Below are positions 48,629-60,195 of a stretch of DNA of 64,000 nucleotides, piece after piece. The notes under the pieces are model-generated. The model saw nothing but the letters and a program-made list of their open reading frames with translations. It searched no databases and had not been told where the DNA came from. The stretch covers positions 23,439-87,438 of the forward strand of contig CAXKVR010000180.1 of NCBI GenBank assembly GCA_964058845.1, given 5' to 3'. The number at the start of each line of letters is the position of its first letter. Position 1 is the first letter of the stretch. The DNA is from Carex sylvatica. Taxonomy: Eukaryota; Streptophyta; Magnoliopsida; Poales; Cyperaceae. Made by a program: the position numbers and the translations under genes.

Positions 48629-49884
48629 CATAATGATATAATGTGATGGGCCTCGCTCTTTTACAGAGAGAAGTAAGTTCAATTTTTGGAGAAGGAAATA
48701 TTTAAAAAGAAAAGGAAATAAATACTGAGGTTTGAGGGTCTTATTAACAAAATCTATAGGAAATTGGACTCGTGATCTATTGATCACAAATTGAAAATAA
48801 TAAATTTGGAATTCGAAAATAATCTGCGAAGTCTAACATTTATGATTCCAATAAAATATGGATAGTCACGTGTTTGCTTATTATACATTAATAAAATAAA
48901 TAAAAATTAAGAAAGAAACTAAATTCTATAAATAATTTGTAATTCATAATATTCTCGAATATTACCAAAAAAATTAAATTCAGAAATCGATTTAATTTTT
49001 CTACTCTTTCAAAAAAAATGCTTAAAAACAAATAATTCGCTGCTCGGTTTTTTGTATTTTATATTCCAACTTCTTAACTGATTAGAATTCGTATTATTTG
49101 CATAACACTTTTGCTCGTTAAAATTAACACGTAACAAATACACTAGTATCGTGCACGTGCGTTACAACGAAAACATATTATAAGATTGAATAGAATGTGA
49201 AATGACTTTTTGTTTGACATTCACACAAAAAAAATATAAATAAAAATAAAAGACAAATAAATAAAAAAACAGAAATCCAAATAATAAATAACAATAAAAG
49301 AAACAACAACAAATATAAAAAAAATCAAATATAACATGTTTTTTTTTAAGTATCATTGCAATTTTATATCTAATTTTCTCCACAAGCAAGACAGATTATT
49401 AAACGATTCAGAGGAGAAAAGATATGTAAAACAAAATTGAAAAAGATATAATTAAATAATTCAAATAAGGATTTTCTCCACATATATATTTTATAAAAAT
49501 TATTTTAAAAATAGAAATTTCTCTACATATCATTTCTCTACAAAAAAGTTCTAGATATTTTTCATTTTCTCTTCAGATCACAAAGATATAATTCTTTTCA
49601 TCAGCACAAGATCTACTATTAATCTATTCACAAAGATACAATAGCCCTAAACAAAATCTGAAAAGATATGATTGTTTCAATTTTCATTGTCGAAGTAAGA
49701 TGAGAAATAAAATGGAGGAAATAGAGAAATAGCAAAAGAATTTAATTGCAAGAATTGAAAATAACTGTAAAGGAAATTAAAGAAACAGATCGCTAAGAAT
49801 TTATTCAATTTTAATGTGATAAACCATGTAGCAGTCTGTGTGGCGAGTATATTTTTAACTAAATTTAGACTTCTACACATTAAA
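48629..49884. other. AT-rich intergenic DNA
   Basis: No gene is supported; open frames are low-complexity Lys/Phe/Leu runs. Confidence 0.5.
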
Positions 49885-49893
49885 TAGATATAT

Positions 49894-50266
49894 GAGGAGG
49901 AATCAAGTTACAACAAGTTACTACAACCATTTTCTACATTGTCAAAGTCCAAATCGTCGATCCAAACCGTTCAACATGATCTCCACAATAAAATGTGCTT
50001 CCAGATCAAATTTTACATTTTTTGAAATTTTTTTACTATTTATTAAGATGGGTACAAAATTTATTAGTCTGAATTTGACTAGTTTTTGTACCCATCTTAA
50101 TAAATAGTAAAAAAATTTCAAAAAATTTAAAATTTGGTCTCCAAGCACATTTTATTGTAGATATCACATCTAATAGTTTGGATCGACGATTTGGACTTTG
50201 AAAATATAAAAAATGGTTGTGGTAACTTGTTGTAACTCAAAAATTGTTGTAACTTGATCCCTCCTT
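49894..50266. mobile_element. Mutator-type foldback MITE, exact 9-bp target duplication
   Basis: TAGATATAT flanks both sides (49885-49893 and 50267-50275). Ends are GAGGAGGAATCAAGTTACAA and TTGTAACTTGATCCCTCC. The mirrored interior has GTCGATCCAAACCGTTC with a TTTGGATCGACGA counterpart, and a central hairpin GATGGGTACAAAATTTATTA/TTTTTGTACCCATC. Same family as 37550-37955. Confidence 0.93.
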
Positions 50267-50443
50267 TAGATATATTTAATCAAAAGAAGACAGATTATGT
50301 AATGGGAGGGTTGATATTCAATTCAAATATTCATCTTTCAATCTCGCTGTTGGCGAATCAGGACAACTATGTGCATAATATAAGAATTAAGATAACGAAT
50401 AAAAATAGTAAATCATATAATCTAAAAAAAAAAAAAAAAAAAT

Positions 50444-50649
50444 AGACAGAGTTCACATGAATTTTTAAAAAAAAAAAAAAATTACCAAGGACGTAGATAA
50501 TAGTTGTGCACCAGCAAAGAGGTGGCACACATCTATTATCTGTGCAACAATTTTTTTTTTAGAATTTAGTCATATTCAGTACAGTTGCAGCTATTATGTG
50601 TGTACCCGATAGAAATAAAATTATTTTCAAATTCATGTGAACTCGGTCT
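50444..50649. mobile_element. Palindromic MITE-like element
   Basis: AGACAGAGTTCACATGAATTT-type left end (one base trimmed here would still pair) and AAATTCATGTGAACTCGGTC on the right are near-perfect complements. Inner copies of ATAATAG...GTGCA are also repeated. The target duplication cannot be read because poly-A and poly-T flank it. Confidence 0.7.
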
Positions 50650-51883
50650 AATTTTTTTTATGTGAAATGTAAAAAAAAAAATTTTGGTATAGTCTAAATT
50701 GAATAAGCAAATACATTGATAAACTTTATCTCATTGAAAAAGCTAATTAGTAAACATTTATATATCATCCTTTACAAAAGCATTAGATTTCAAAGTAGAC
50801 ATTATATTATTATATAGAATTGAAAGGCTACCTAAATCAGTCTAGACACAAGTATTGTTATAAAAATCAATTAATGATTAAGAGATCATTGCAATTATTT
50901 ATAGCTTTCCAACTGGACACACTATGAACTAGATTCAAGGGGTGTTCTCTGAAGCGCTCCAATTGAAGAACTGGTATTGAAGATTATAACACATTAGTAA
51001 TCGAATTATAGGTCTAGCATGAATCGTGTTTGAATTCTTCAAAAATATTTTGTAAAAAGAATGTTAAAATAACACCGTTAGATATAATTTATATCACTTT
51101 TTATGCTCGTGTAAAATATTATGACATTTTAATTTTTTTTAATTGATATCAAGAGTTTTAAAAAATATGCATATGCGGATAAATTTTAGATCTTAATTTT
51201 GTTTTAGCATATTAATTGAAAAAAATATATTAAATAATTAAAAGTGGAGACATGGTGGGTATAAAAAATAAAAAGCATTTAAAATCTCATAAAAAATATA
51301 TTTCATACCAAATAGTCAGTCAATACCAAATGCATATTCATTTTTTTTTGCTGTTTATCTGTCATGTACAACTTGCAGAATTAAATAAAAATAAAGTACA
51401 ATACCTAGTATTCTCTGGTATTAATTAGCGACTATGAGAATACTTTAAAAAAAATATATTGGTTCAAACCTTAGACATTAAGTATAAACCAAAGAGAGAG
51501 AGAGATATATATATATATATATATATGTAATTAAAAAAGAGAATATCTTGCATGGATTTCCTTCATTCATAAATGCTTGTCACATCCATTATATATTTCC
51601 CATGTGAGACACATGATTAAGAAAAAGAGAATTAGAGAAACTATTTAAAATTAAATAATAAACAAGAAAAGTATTTCATTGGAAAAGGAGAATAGACAGA
51701 ATATGACTTTTTAACTCAATAATATTCCAATCATAATAATTAGACCTGTCATGAGAAAAGGAGAGTATTCCGTAGCATGTGTATGATTGGATAAGAAACC
51801 TAAATTAATTAAAATTGCATGCATGAAAATGTTTGAAAAGTACAAATTAAAAACTACACCTATCACCGTCTCAACTCTCAAGT
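50650..51883. other. AT-rich spacer left of the MULE
   Basis: No gene is supported. A GA then TA microsatellite lies at about 51495-51527. Confidence 0.5.
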
Positions 51884-51892
51884 CACTGCCTA

Positions 51893-52154
51893 GAATTTTT
51901 TTCATAAACCATAAATAATTAAATGAATTTTACGGAATCAATATGATGATTTTTTTTTTTTTAAAACATAAAGACTGTGGGGTTCTCACGGTCTCACAAA
52001 TGTCTTTTCTTCAGATCGTGGGAAACACACGGTCTAAATTTTTTTTTTTTTTTTTACCTGTCACAGAAGATCTTTTTTTTTCGGCTTTATTCTCAGACCG
52101 TGGGAACCACACGGTCTCAACAAATTCTTTTTTTTTCGGCTTTACCTGTCACAG
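51893..52154 (+). repeat. Left terminal inverted repeat of the MULE
   Basis: About 262 bp pair with 55917-56182. The repeat is modular: an AT-rich end, then alternating GACCGTG-loop-CACGGTC hairpin units and CGGCTTTACCTGYCACAGAAG units separated by T-runs. Hairpin units sit near 51977, 52016 and 52107, and further copies lie just inside the repeat near 52215 and 52381, so the modules have been tandemly expanded on this side. Confidence 0.92.
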
Positions 52155-52736
52155 AAGATTTTTTTTGCGGCTTTACCTGCCACAGAAGATCTATTATTAA
52201 ATCCATTTTTCTCAGACCGTGGGAACCACAAGGTCTCAACTTTTTTTTTTTCCGGTTTTACCACGATTGCTTGCCACAGAAGACTATTAATATTTTGTAG
52301 TGGATGGACAATATAATATTGCCCTCTATAAGTAATTACTTCTGTTCTGTTGCTACTCTAATTAGTAAGCTTTAAATCCAGACCGTGAGAACCATCCGGT
52401 CTCTCTATTTTTTTTTCTTCTGACTGAACCCACCGGCTTTATATTTTTTCTCCTAATATTACTGTTTTCATCATTTTTTTTCTCCTAATATAAATATTCA
52501 TCTTCTTCCTTCCTCCAACAGATGATTGATTTCTTCTTCTCCACCATTTTCACCATTTTCAGCTAAAAATCAAGCTCTATCAAAATATTGTGTTTTTACA
52601 GACCGGCCTTTGCATTGTGTTGGTAGCTTTCATCTAAAGATTGTAGTAAGTTTATTTTTTTAATTACGATCATATTTTAGGTTGTAAAATTGAAAATGAT
52701 ATCGATGATTGATTGTAAATTTTTTTTGTTTATATA

Positions 52737-55243
52737 ATGTCTCAAGTAATAATAAATATTTATTATGGACGCGAAATTTCAGACGCACCGACCTGCACAT
52801 TTCCTGTTACAAATGTAACGAGTCTTGATGAGCTAAGAAAACACATATATGTTAGCATTCATTTGCTCCCTAGCCAGTTCAATCTGACAATCAATACTCG
52901 TTTGAACACAGCACCACCTGGCTCAGCAGAAAAATACCAGTTATTTAGGGTAGACGAGGAAACGATATGGCACATGATGCTTGAATATGCCACTCCGGTG
53001 TCTGATTCACCCATATATTGTGATGACCCACCCAAAATACCGATAACGGATGATTTGGCAACTCGTTTTGACGAGCTGAATAATAATACTAGCTCAGACA
53101 CAAACTCTGACCTTGGTGGCTCAGCTGTCGGGGAAGATGATATGGCTGAAATGGAGGATCAAATTAGAATACAAGATGTAATGAAGGAGTGGGTAAATTT
53201 TATTCCCTTTATTAATCGAGGATTACAGCATCATTTTCTGGCATTTAATGACGATGCGCCGATGCCATACAAGAATGAAACATTTTTTGGTTATCCACCC
53301 AGAATTGACGGTCAATTTTCGGTGGGACAGATGTTTGAATCCAAAGCCGATCTTAAATTCCAGTTGGGTGCATTTTTCCTAGATAATAACTTAGAATTAC
53401 AACAAAATTATACCAATCATACTGGCTATGTAGTTATATGTAGAACAGAGGGGTGCCCATGGAGGTTATACGCAAAAACTACTGAGATGGGAAATTGGAC
53501 AATTGCAACAAACCCAAACGAGCACAATTGTTACAGTATTGCTTGTAAAATAGACAGTCGTCAGCTGACTGCTAGGATGATTGCAGATATAATCAAACCT
53601 GGTCTAAAGGTGGACCTGGAGATGTCCATTAAAGCATGTCGATTTGCAGTTAGAAATCAATACAAAATGGTTCAGCCTTCATACAACAAGATTTGGAGAG
53701 GGAGGGAGTTGGCTATTGCTAATTTATTTGGTTCTTGGGAAGAAGCCTACGAACTACTACCTTCTCTGCTCGGTGCAATCCAGATGTCTACCCCAGGCAC
53801 AAAATACGTTATTGAGCACGAACCATCTACAAAAATGGGCATCAATATTTTCACCCGTGTGGCATGGGCTTTCGGTCCATGCATTAAATCCTGGTCATAT
53901 CTCCGACTAGTTATAAGTGTAGATGCTGGACACCTATCCAGCAGGTATAAAGAGAAATTATTCATGGCATGTGCTTATGATGCAAAATAATAATTATTGC
54001 CAATTGCGTGTAAGATGAAACCTTGGAGGTTTTATGAGGGTATGGATTTGATAAAAGACAGGAGTATTACTACTCATCAGTATGTCATGTGGTGTGGTAA
54101 ACGATTGTAAAATCTCGAAGAAGAGCCATTGCAACTCCATAAATAGGCACAATGTCATGACGGAGGTCTGAATAGGTGGGGTATAATGACTACAAATGGA
54201 TCAGAATCATTGAACAACGTATTTCGAGTGGCTCGCCAGCTGCCTGTAACAGCAATAGTTGAGCGCATATTTTACAAAATTGTGAATTGGTATGTGAGAA
54301 GAGGTGAGGTCGCTCAACAGTGGGTTCAAAGAGGAGTGAGATTTTCATAAAATATATTATCAATTTTACAATATCGAACTTCAAAAGGATTAAAGCATGA
54401 AGTGATACCAATGGGGCTCAACGTTTTTGAGGTCGTAGTTCATGATGGAGTCATCAGAACGGTATGTCAGCTGTTTACTTAAATTATCAGTTTAAATTTA
54501 TAAATTGTAACATTTAATTATTTTAATTTATTTATTGTAGGGAGATATGAAGTATGAAGTTAGATTTTCATTTGGAGAGGGGGGGATTGCCTGTTTGTTA
54601 GTGTCAAAAACTATAATTTACTGGTATTTCTTGCGACCATGTCCTAGCGGTGTGTTGCAAGTTACGTCTAAATTCGAAGAACTATGTAAGTCACTATTAT
54701 AGCGTTGAAAATTATGTCAACACATGGAGAGGTAATTTTTCCGGCTTTGGTAACTCCCACAATTGGCCATTTGAAGCTGGAGCACCTACAATCAGGCCGG
54801 ACCCAAATAAAATTAATAAAGGTAGGAGGAAGCACAAGAGAATTCCAAATTCTATGGATGATATGGAAGCTCGAATTAGGCCACGCAGTGTAGTACATCG
54901 TCCAGAGGGATCAAATAGAACAAAAACTTCAGGTTGGAAATTACATAGTGAATAAGTGAATATTTTAATTATTTGACACACGTAATCATTTTTTTGTCAT
55001 TATTTAAAAGGAGCAACTGGTGGAAGACGAAGAAGCGTATCTGGTCCACGTCCAGAGGCATTCGCTATGTATGCAGAGGCAACTGCTACACAAGGTTCAC
55101 GAAGAAGCGTATCCGGTAGCCGTCCATCTGGTGGCCAAGCAGAGGCATCCGGTAGCCGTCCATCTGGTAGCCAAGCAGAGCCATCCAGTAGCCGGCATAT
55201 AGCTAGTCGTCTGAGTAAAGTATTTAGACATGGTAAACACTAA
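52737..55243 (+). pseudogene. Broken MuDR-type transposase
   Basis: The first 417 codons are open (52737-53990). The N terminus has a ubiquitin-fold-like start. Around residues 195-265 lies the MuDR N-terminal domain with the WRKY-GCM1-type zinc finger, visible as CRTEGCPWRLYA followed by HNC. Near residue 396 SVDAGHL holds the first catalytic Asp. Stops follow, and the second Asp and the Glu of the catalytic triad are missing. After the gap, WGIMTTNGSESLNNVFR and RQLPVTAIVERIFYK resume the domain. Next come an intron (about 54462-54540) and a SWIM zinc-finger block (ISCDHVLAVCC) thrown out of frame by a small indel. A last exon (about 55012-55243) is a Ser/Gly/Arg-rich tail with two SGSRPSG repeats. 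The nonfunctional state comes from an internal deletion, several stops and at least one frameshift. Confidence 0.92.
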
Positions 55244-55270
55244 ACAATTATGAGTTATTCATACGTGGTA

Positions 55271-55917
55271 AATCCATGTAGCCATTTTCTCTAAATCAAA
55301 CTTTTAATCTGGTAAAAAACTGGGACTGTTTACTGGAATTTTTCTAGCTGTTTTGATCTTTGCCCATTAATCATTAAAAGTGTACTTATCTGTGATATGT
55401 TTGTATAGAGAACTTATATTCTCTGGAAACTAGACTTCCATACCTTTAATTTGATATAAATAATACAAAAATCCATATAGCCGTTTTCTCTAAATCGAAC
55501 TTTTAATCTGATCAAAAACTGAGACTGCTTACTGGAATTTTTCTAGTTGTTCTGACCTTTGCCCATTAATCATTAAAACTGTACTTATCTGTGATATTGT
55601 TGTATGGAGAACTTATGTTCTCTGGAAACTAGACTTCCATACCTTTAATTTTATATAAAGAATACAAAAATCCATATAGCCGTTTTCTCTAAATCGAACT
55701 TTTAATCTGGTCAAAAACTGAGACTGCTTACTGAAATTTTTCTAGCTGTTCTGACCTTTGCCCATTAATCATTAAAACTGTACTTATCTGTTATATTTTT
55801 GTATAGAGAACTTATATTCTCTGGAAACTAGACTTCCATACCTTTAATTTGATATAAAGAATACAAAAATTCATGTAACCGTTTTCTCTAAATCGAACTT
55901 TTAATATGGTCAAAAAC
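55271..55917. repeat. 199-bp tandem repeat inside the MULE, 3.25 copies
   Basis: AATCCATATAGCC-type starts recur at 55271, 55470, 55669 and 55868, exactly 199 bp apart. Shared blocks include TTTGCCCATTAATCATTAAA, GTACTTATCTGT and CTCTGGAAACTAGACTTCC. The last partial copy runs directly into the right inverted repeat. Confidence 0.97.
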
Positions 55918-56182
55918 TGTGGCAGGTAAAGCCGAAAAAAAAAAAAATTGTTGAGACCGTGTGGTTCCCACGGTCTCTGAGAATAAAGCCGGAAAAAAAA
56001 AAGATCTTCTGTGGCAGGTAAAGCCGAAATTTTTTTTGAGACCGTGTGGTTCCCACGGTCTGGAAAAAAGACATTTGTGAGACCGTGGGAACCCCACGGT
56101 CCTTATGGTTTAAAAAAAAAAAAAATCATCATATTGGTTCCATAAAATTTATTTAATTATTTATGGTTTATGAAAAAAATTC
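55917..56182 (-). repeat. Right terminal inverted repeat of the MULE
   Basis: About 266 bp, complementary to 51893-52154, with three hairpin units (near 55964, 56038 and 56080) and the CTGTGGCAGGTAAAGCCG module twice. Apart from T-run lengths and scattered transitions the two repeats agree throughout. Confidence 0.92.
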
Positions 56183-56191
56183 CACTACCTA

Positions 56192-56605
56192 GCCATTTCA
56201 TGAACAGTGTTCTTCAATCCTGCCATGTAGGAATTAATTGAGATTGACAGAGATGGATGAATCATGAATAAGTATTATTTTATTTTATTTTGTGAGAGAT
56301 TGATGAATAAATATATTTAACTTTATTCTGTGAGGAGAGCTAATACTAATAATTTTTACAGAAATTATAATTTTTAAAGGATAAAAAAAAATCAATTTTT
56401 GAGGGAGCTTAGCACCCTTTTTTCTATACCTCTCTCTCAATTAATTATTTGATGATTGTAGACAAATTACAACTATTTTATTGAGATCAGATGCTCATAA
56501 TTATCTTGACAAATAACCACTCAGGTTATTAGAATTCCTAAAGGTGAAATTAATGGTTCATATATAGTTAGTTTTTACATTTTACAAGAATATCCACGGT
56601 TTATA
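56192..56605. other. AT-rich spacer
   Basis: Nothing recognisable. Confidence 0.5.
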
Positions 56606-56614
56606 TTTTACTTT

Positions 56615-56999
56615 GAGTGAGACATAGTTCATAATACAGATCGATTTTATTGTTTTCAAAGTTCAAACAGTCGATCTGAACAGCTCAACATTATTTTCAT
56701 ATAAAACAACTGTATTTGAAGATTAAATTTTACTTTTCTTAAAATTATACTATTTTTTTAGATAGGTAGAAAATCACTATTTTCGAATGCTCTGAAATTT
56801 TTAAATCAAGTAATTTTAAATAAGTCTAAAAATAGTAAAAAAAAAAAGTTTCTAAAAAAAGATAAAAATATAATCTCCAAATACGTATTCATGCGAACAT
56901 CATATAAAAAAGTTCAGATTAACTGTTTCAATTTTAAAAACAGATACATCAATCCACAATGTAGATTCATCTGCACTATGCATTGTGCCATAGCCTCAT
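56615..56999. mobile_element. Foldback MITE with near-exact 9-bp target duplication
   Basis: GAGTGAGACATAGTTCATAAT on the left mirrors the right end GCATTGTGCCATAGCCTCAT. Flanks TTTTACTTT (56606-56614) and TTTTAATTT (57000-57008) agree at 8 of 9. Interior blocks (GTCGATCTGAACAGCTCAA, TAGATAGGTAGAAAATCAC) tie it to the 15864 and 37550 elements. Confidence 0.75.
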
Positions 57000-57008
57000 T
57001 TTTAATTT

Positions 57009-57904
57009 TTAATTTTTTATAGTTGACAGTAACTGCTGCTAACAAATATATTAATAAAAATATTTATTTACAGATTCTTTTACTTCTAGAAATTAGCCTT
57101 TTCATATATTGAACTTTCTTGTTAAAATTAACACATAATAAATAAATGACGACAATAGCGAGTGAAAATAATAGTATATATAAGCCAAGCTAAATGAACA
57201 AATACATTAATAAATTGAAGCATGCACAATTATAAAAGTACCATAAAATATGACAATAAATCATCTGCTTTTTCACCTTACGCGTATGGCTGTGACACTT
57301 TTGGGAAAATCTCACTAACATGGACTCCTTTTTATGTTGTCATGATTTATAATTCATAAATGCTCCTCACATTGATTCTATCTCCCATGTGAGACACATG
57401 ACTAAGAAAAAGAGAACATATTTAACATGGAAATATTGTAAAAAAATAATAACAAAATTATTTCATTGTGATGAGAGACCAATTTAAACTGGCAGATTAT
57501 AACTTTTGACTTCTTTTTTTTAACTTTTAATATTGACTGTCAAATCTAATTTTTATTAATTAAATATAAATTACATTCATCGTTTTACATCTATAACATC
57601 CACATCCAATGTTTCAATTACTATAATTAGGTTTGTTGTTAGAAAGAGAGTATATTTTGTAACATGTGTGGTAATTGAATGACAAATCTGAATTAATATC
57701 AATATTGCATCGTCTACTTGAATTTACTAAGGTGGTTAGTGTATTTAACTTTTAAAAAGTTATTTAACTAGTTTCAAACGATGAATTTATATAGTTGAAT
57801 AGATATATTTAATGAGTAATACTTTTACATTTCAAATCTATAATTCTTTACATTCATTCATTACAAAATAAAGTGGCCAAAAAATGAAGATCCATAAGTT
57901 CTTT
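57009..57904. other. AT-rich intergenic DNA
   Basis: No gene or clear element. A block with CATAAATGCTCCTCACATTGA...CCCATGTGAGACACATGA (57355-57405) resembles 51570-51615 (CATAAATGCTTGTCACATCC...CCCATGTGAGACACATGA), a small dispersed repeat on the two sides of the MULE. Confidence 0.5.
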
Positions 57905-59430
57905 TAAGAGAGATGATAAATTTATGCACATGACAAATTAAATACATAAGGTTTTTTTTTAGTTAAAGTTAGAGGTCAAGCTACTCAACTATTTAATACC
58001 TTTGTTATTACAACAGATAATTTTCTCCATCCGATTTTGAATCCATAACCTATCATATAGATACCACGTGTCTTTGTCACTAGGTCAAATGCTGGTTATT
58101 ACAAAAAACATAAGTTAGAGTGTATGCGTCATTTTTGTTGATTTTACGACCATAAATGAGACTTAAATTGATTAAAAACATCAACAGACGCACACAAAAC
58201 ACTGTAAACACATTAAAGAGAAATTTAGGCAAAATATTTATCGTATTTGTTTGTTTTAGCATGGATAAATTTATGCACATATAAAATACACAAATTAGAA
58301 TTTATTTGTCAGCTTTGGTAGTTTTGTGATTGCAAATGAGATCTAAATTGATTAGAAATACTGACAAACACGTTTAAAAGTTTTAAAAACACAAACAAAC
58401 ATATTATTGTCTTTATGTACACATAAAGAATTATTATTTTTCAATTATAGTACTACATAAATCAATAAATACAAAAATCAACCTCCACAATAAAAAGATA
58501 TCAATAAACACACAGGGCTCGTAAATACAGTTTAGAATAATTACATGCATAATATTTGCCGTAATTTTTTATTTTAGCAAGGATACATTTGTGCAGATAT
58601 AAAGACAACTTTTTTGAGTTTATATGTTAGCCGAATTTTTTATTTACACCATATTAAAAAAATAAACAAAAAATCCATGATTTGTGGAGATTTTTAAAAA
58701 CATTCGGGTTGCAGAATGGTTTGGCAGCTCCATTTTTGAAGAGCCGGCCATAGATTGGTTTAGAAGCTCCTCAAAAACTAAAAAATGCACTGTGCTATTA
58801 AATATATTTAGGTTTTTTTAGAGGCCTCCAAACTAATCTGCAACCTTTTAAGAATGGAGCCGCCAAATCATTCTACGGCTTGGGTGTTTTTGAAAATCCC
58901 CAGAATTTGAGATATTATGTTTTTTTTTTTTAATATGGTACAAATAAAAATTTCGGATAGGTTAGTTCTGGGGATTTTTACGATCATAAGTTGGGCCTTA
59001 ATTGATAAAAATCATCAACGCACACAATAATTTGTTGTAGCTATCCGATTAGCACGAACAAATTTTATGCGTGTGTAAAAGATAAGTGCTAGTGTTTATC
59101 TATCTGTTTGGCAATTTTATCATCATAAAAGAGTCCTTAATTGGTTAAAAATATTAACTGACATACAATTCGACGTGAATGTATTATAATAATTTACGTG
59201 CAATATTTGTTGTATTTATTTAATTTGGTATGGATAGATTTATGCAAAAGTAAAAGACATAAATTAGACTTTATATGACAGTTTTTATCATTTTATGATC
59301 TAAACTAAGCCTATATTCATTAAAGCCAATAACAAACACACGCAACACATTGTAAATGCATTTTTATTTAATTTTATGCATAATATTTATTATATTTATT
59401 TGCTTTTAGTACGATACATATAAAGTACAG
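57905..59430. repeat. Degenerate tandem repeat, five or more units of roughly 145-200 bp
   Basis: Units share (A)AATTTATGCACA, a TATATGTCAG-like block, ATCATAAATGAG, TTAAATTGATTAAAAA and an ACACACAA block. Good copies of the TTAATTGATTAAA block lie near 58155, 58350, 58995, 59137 and 59310. An unrelated foldback element interrupts the array at 58686-58901. No coding potential. Confidence 0.7.
58686..58901. mobile_element. Foldback MITE inside the degenerate array
   Basis: GGAGATTTTTAAAAACA on the left and TGTTTTTGAAAATCCCC on the right pair, and the pairing continues through GAATGGTTTGGCAGCTCCATT with AATGGAGCCGCCAAATCATTC. Flanks agree at only 6 of 9 positions, so the duplication is old or misjudged. 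Confidence 0.65.
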
Positions 59431-60195
59431 TAAACCACAACTTTCTTTTTACCAAAGCAAATTTCTTAATTATTTTCCTTTTCTTCTCCTTTATTTTAGT
59501 ATTTTTTTTGTTAATTGTACCTATTTTCCGTTTAATAAACCATCTCCAAACATATCGAAAAAAGCGCTTGGCTCATGGAAAATAAATTATATTTACATTG
59601 AGATTTACATGTCATGCTCGTTTTGATTTCTGAGATAAATTTTTCATGTTTTCATAATTCAAACCGTATGTACTTACAGAAGTTCTTACGATGTGTATAA
59701 AATATAAATATTTAAATAAAGTTTATCGCATCATAGCGAAATGGTTAAAAAAAGAGTACTATGTTCATATTGTATCACTATAACTTTATAGTTTTTATAA
59801 TCTGAAAATATTATCACGGTATTATTTTGAAACCTGATAAAATATGAAGAGATAATTAATGCCAATGGTCAAAATATGTGATTTCAGTCCGATAACAAAA
59901 AATACAATTCTTTTTGTCGGTTTTAGTTTAATCATTGCGATCAGACTTGGTCACAAGCTGCAATTAATAAATTGAAGTTATGTTGATCAAAATTACGAAT
60001 AGTGAAAAAAAGTAAAAATTACGAATTTATTGTTATTATTTTCAGGTAAATATATTAACAGAGCTAATTTGACTTCATGCAGTGCACGATAAATAGAGAA
60101 TGAATTTATAACTAATGTGCTGCACAAAGCTAAACAAGCTCCGTCAATATTTTCGTCAAGTAGCACGTGTAAAGGGTGGTTTTCGGGTACTCACT
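59431..60195. other. AT-rich spacer with a dispersed repeat
   Basis: 59700-59850 is the partner of the repeat at 41270-41430. No gene is supported. Confidence 0.5.

Larger units (their letters stand above)
51893..56182 (+). mobile_element. Complete but inactivated Mutator-like element (MULE), 4.29 kb
   Basis: Both ends start GAATTTTTTTCATAAACC (the right one in reverse). Flanks are CACTGCCTA (51884-51892) and CACTACCTA (56183-56191), a 9-bp duplication with one transition. Inside, in order, are a long left inverted repeat, an intron-containing transposase remnant read on the plus strand, a 199-bp tandem array, and the right inverted repeat. The catalytic core is deleted and frames are broken, so it cannot move by itself, though its ends look intact enough to be acted on. 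Confidence 0.96.

Noticed and set aside
51943..52300. Phe-rich open frames
   Set aside because: They are translations of T-runs and repeat modules in the MULE inverted repeat.
55020..55202. His/Val-rich 60-codon frame
   Set aside because: It is an out-of-frame shadow of the Ser/Gly/Arg tail of the transposase remnant.
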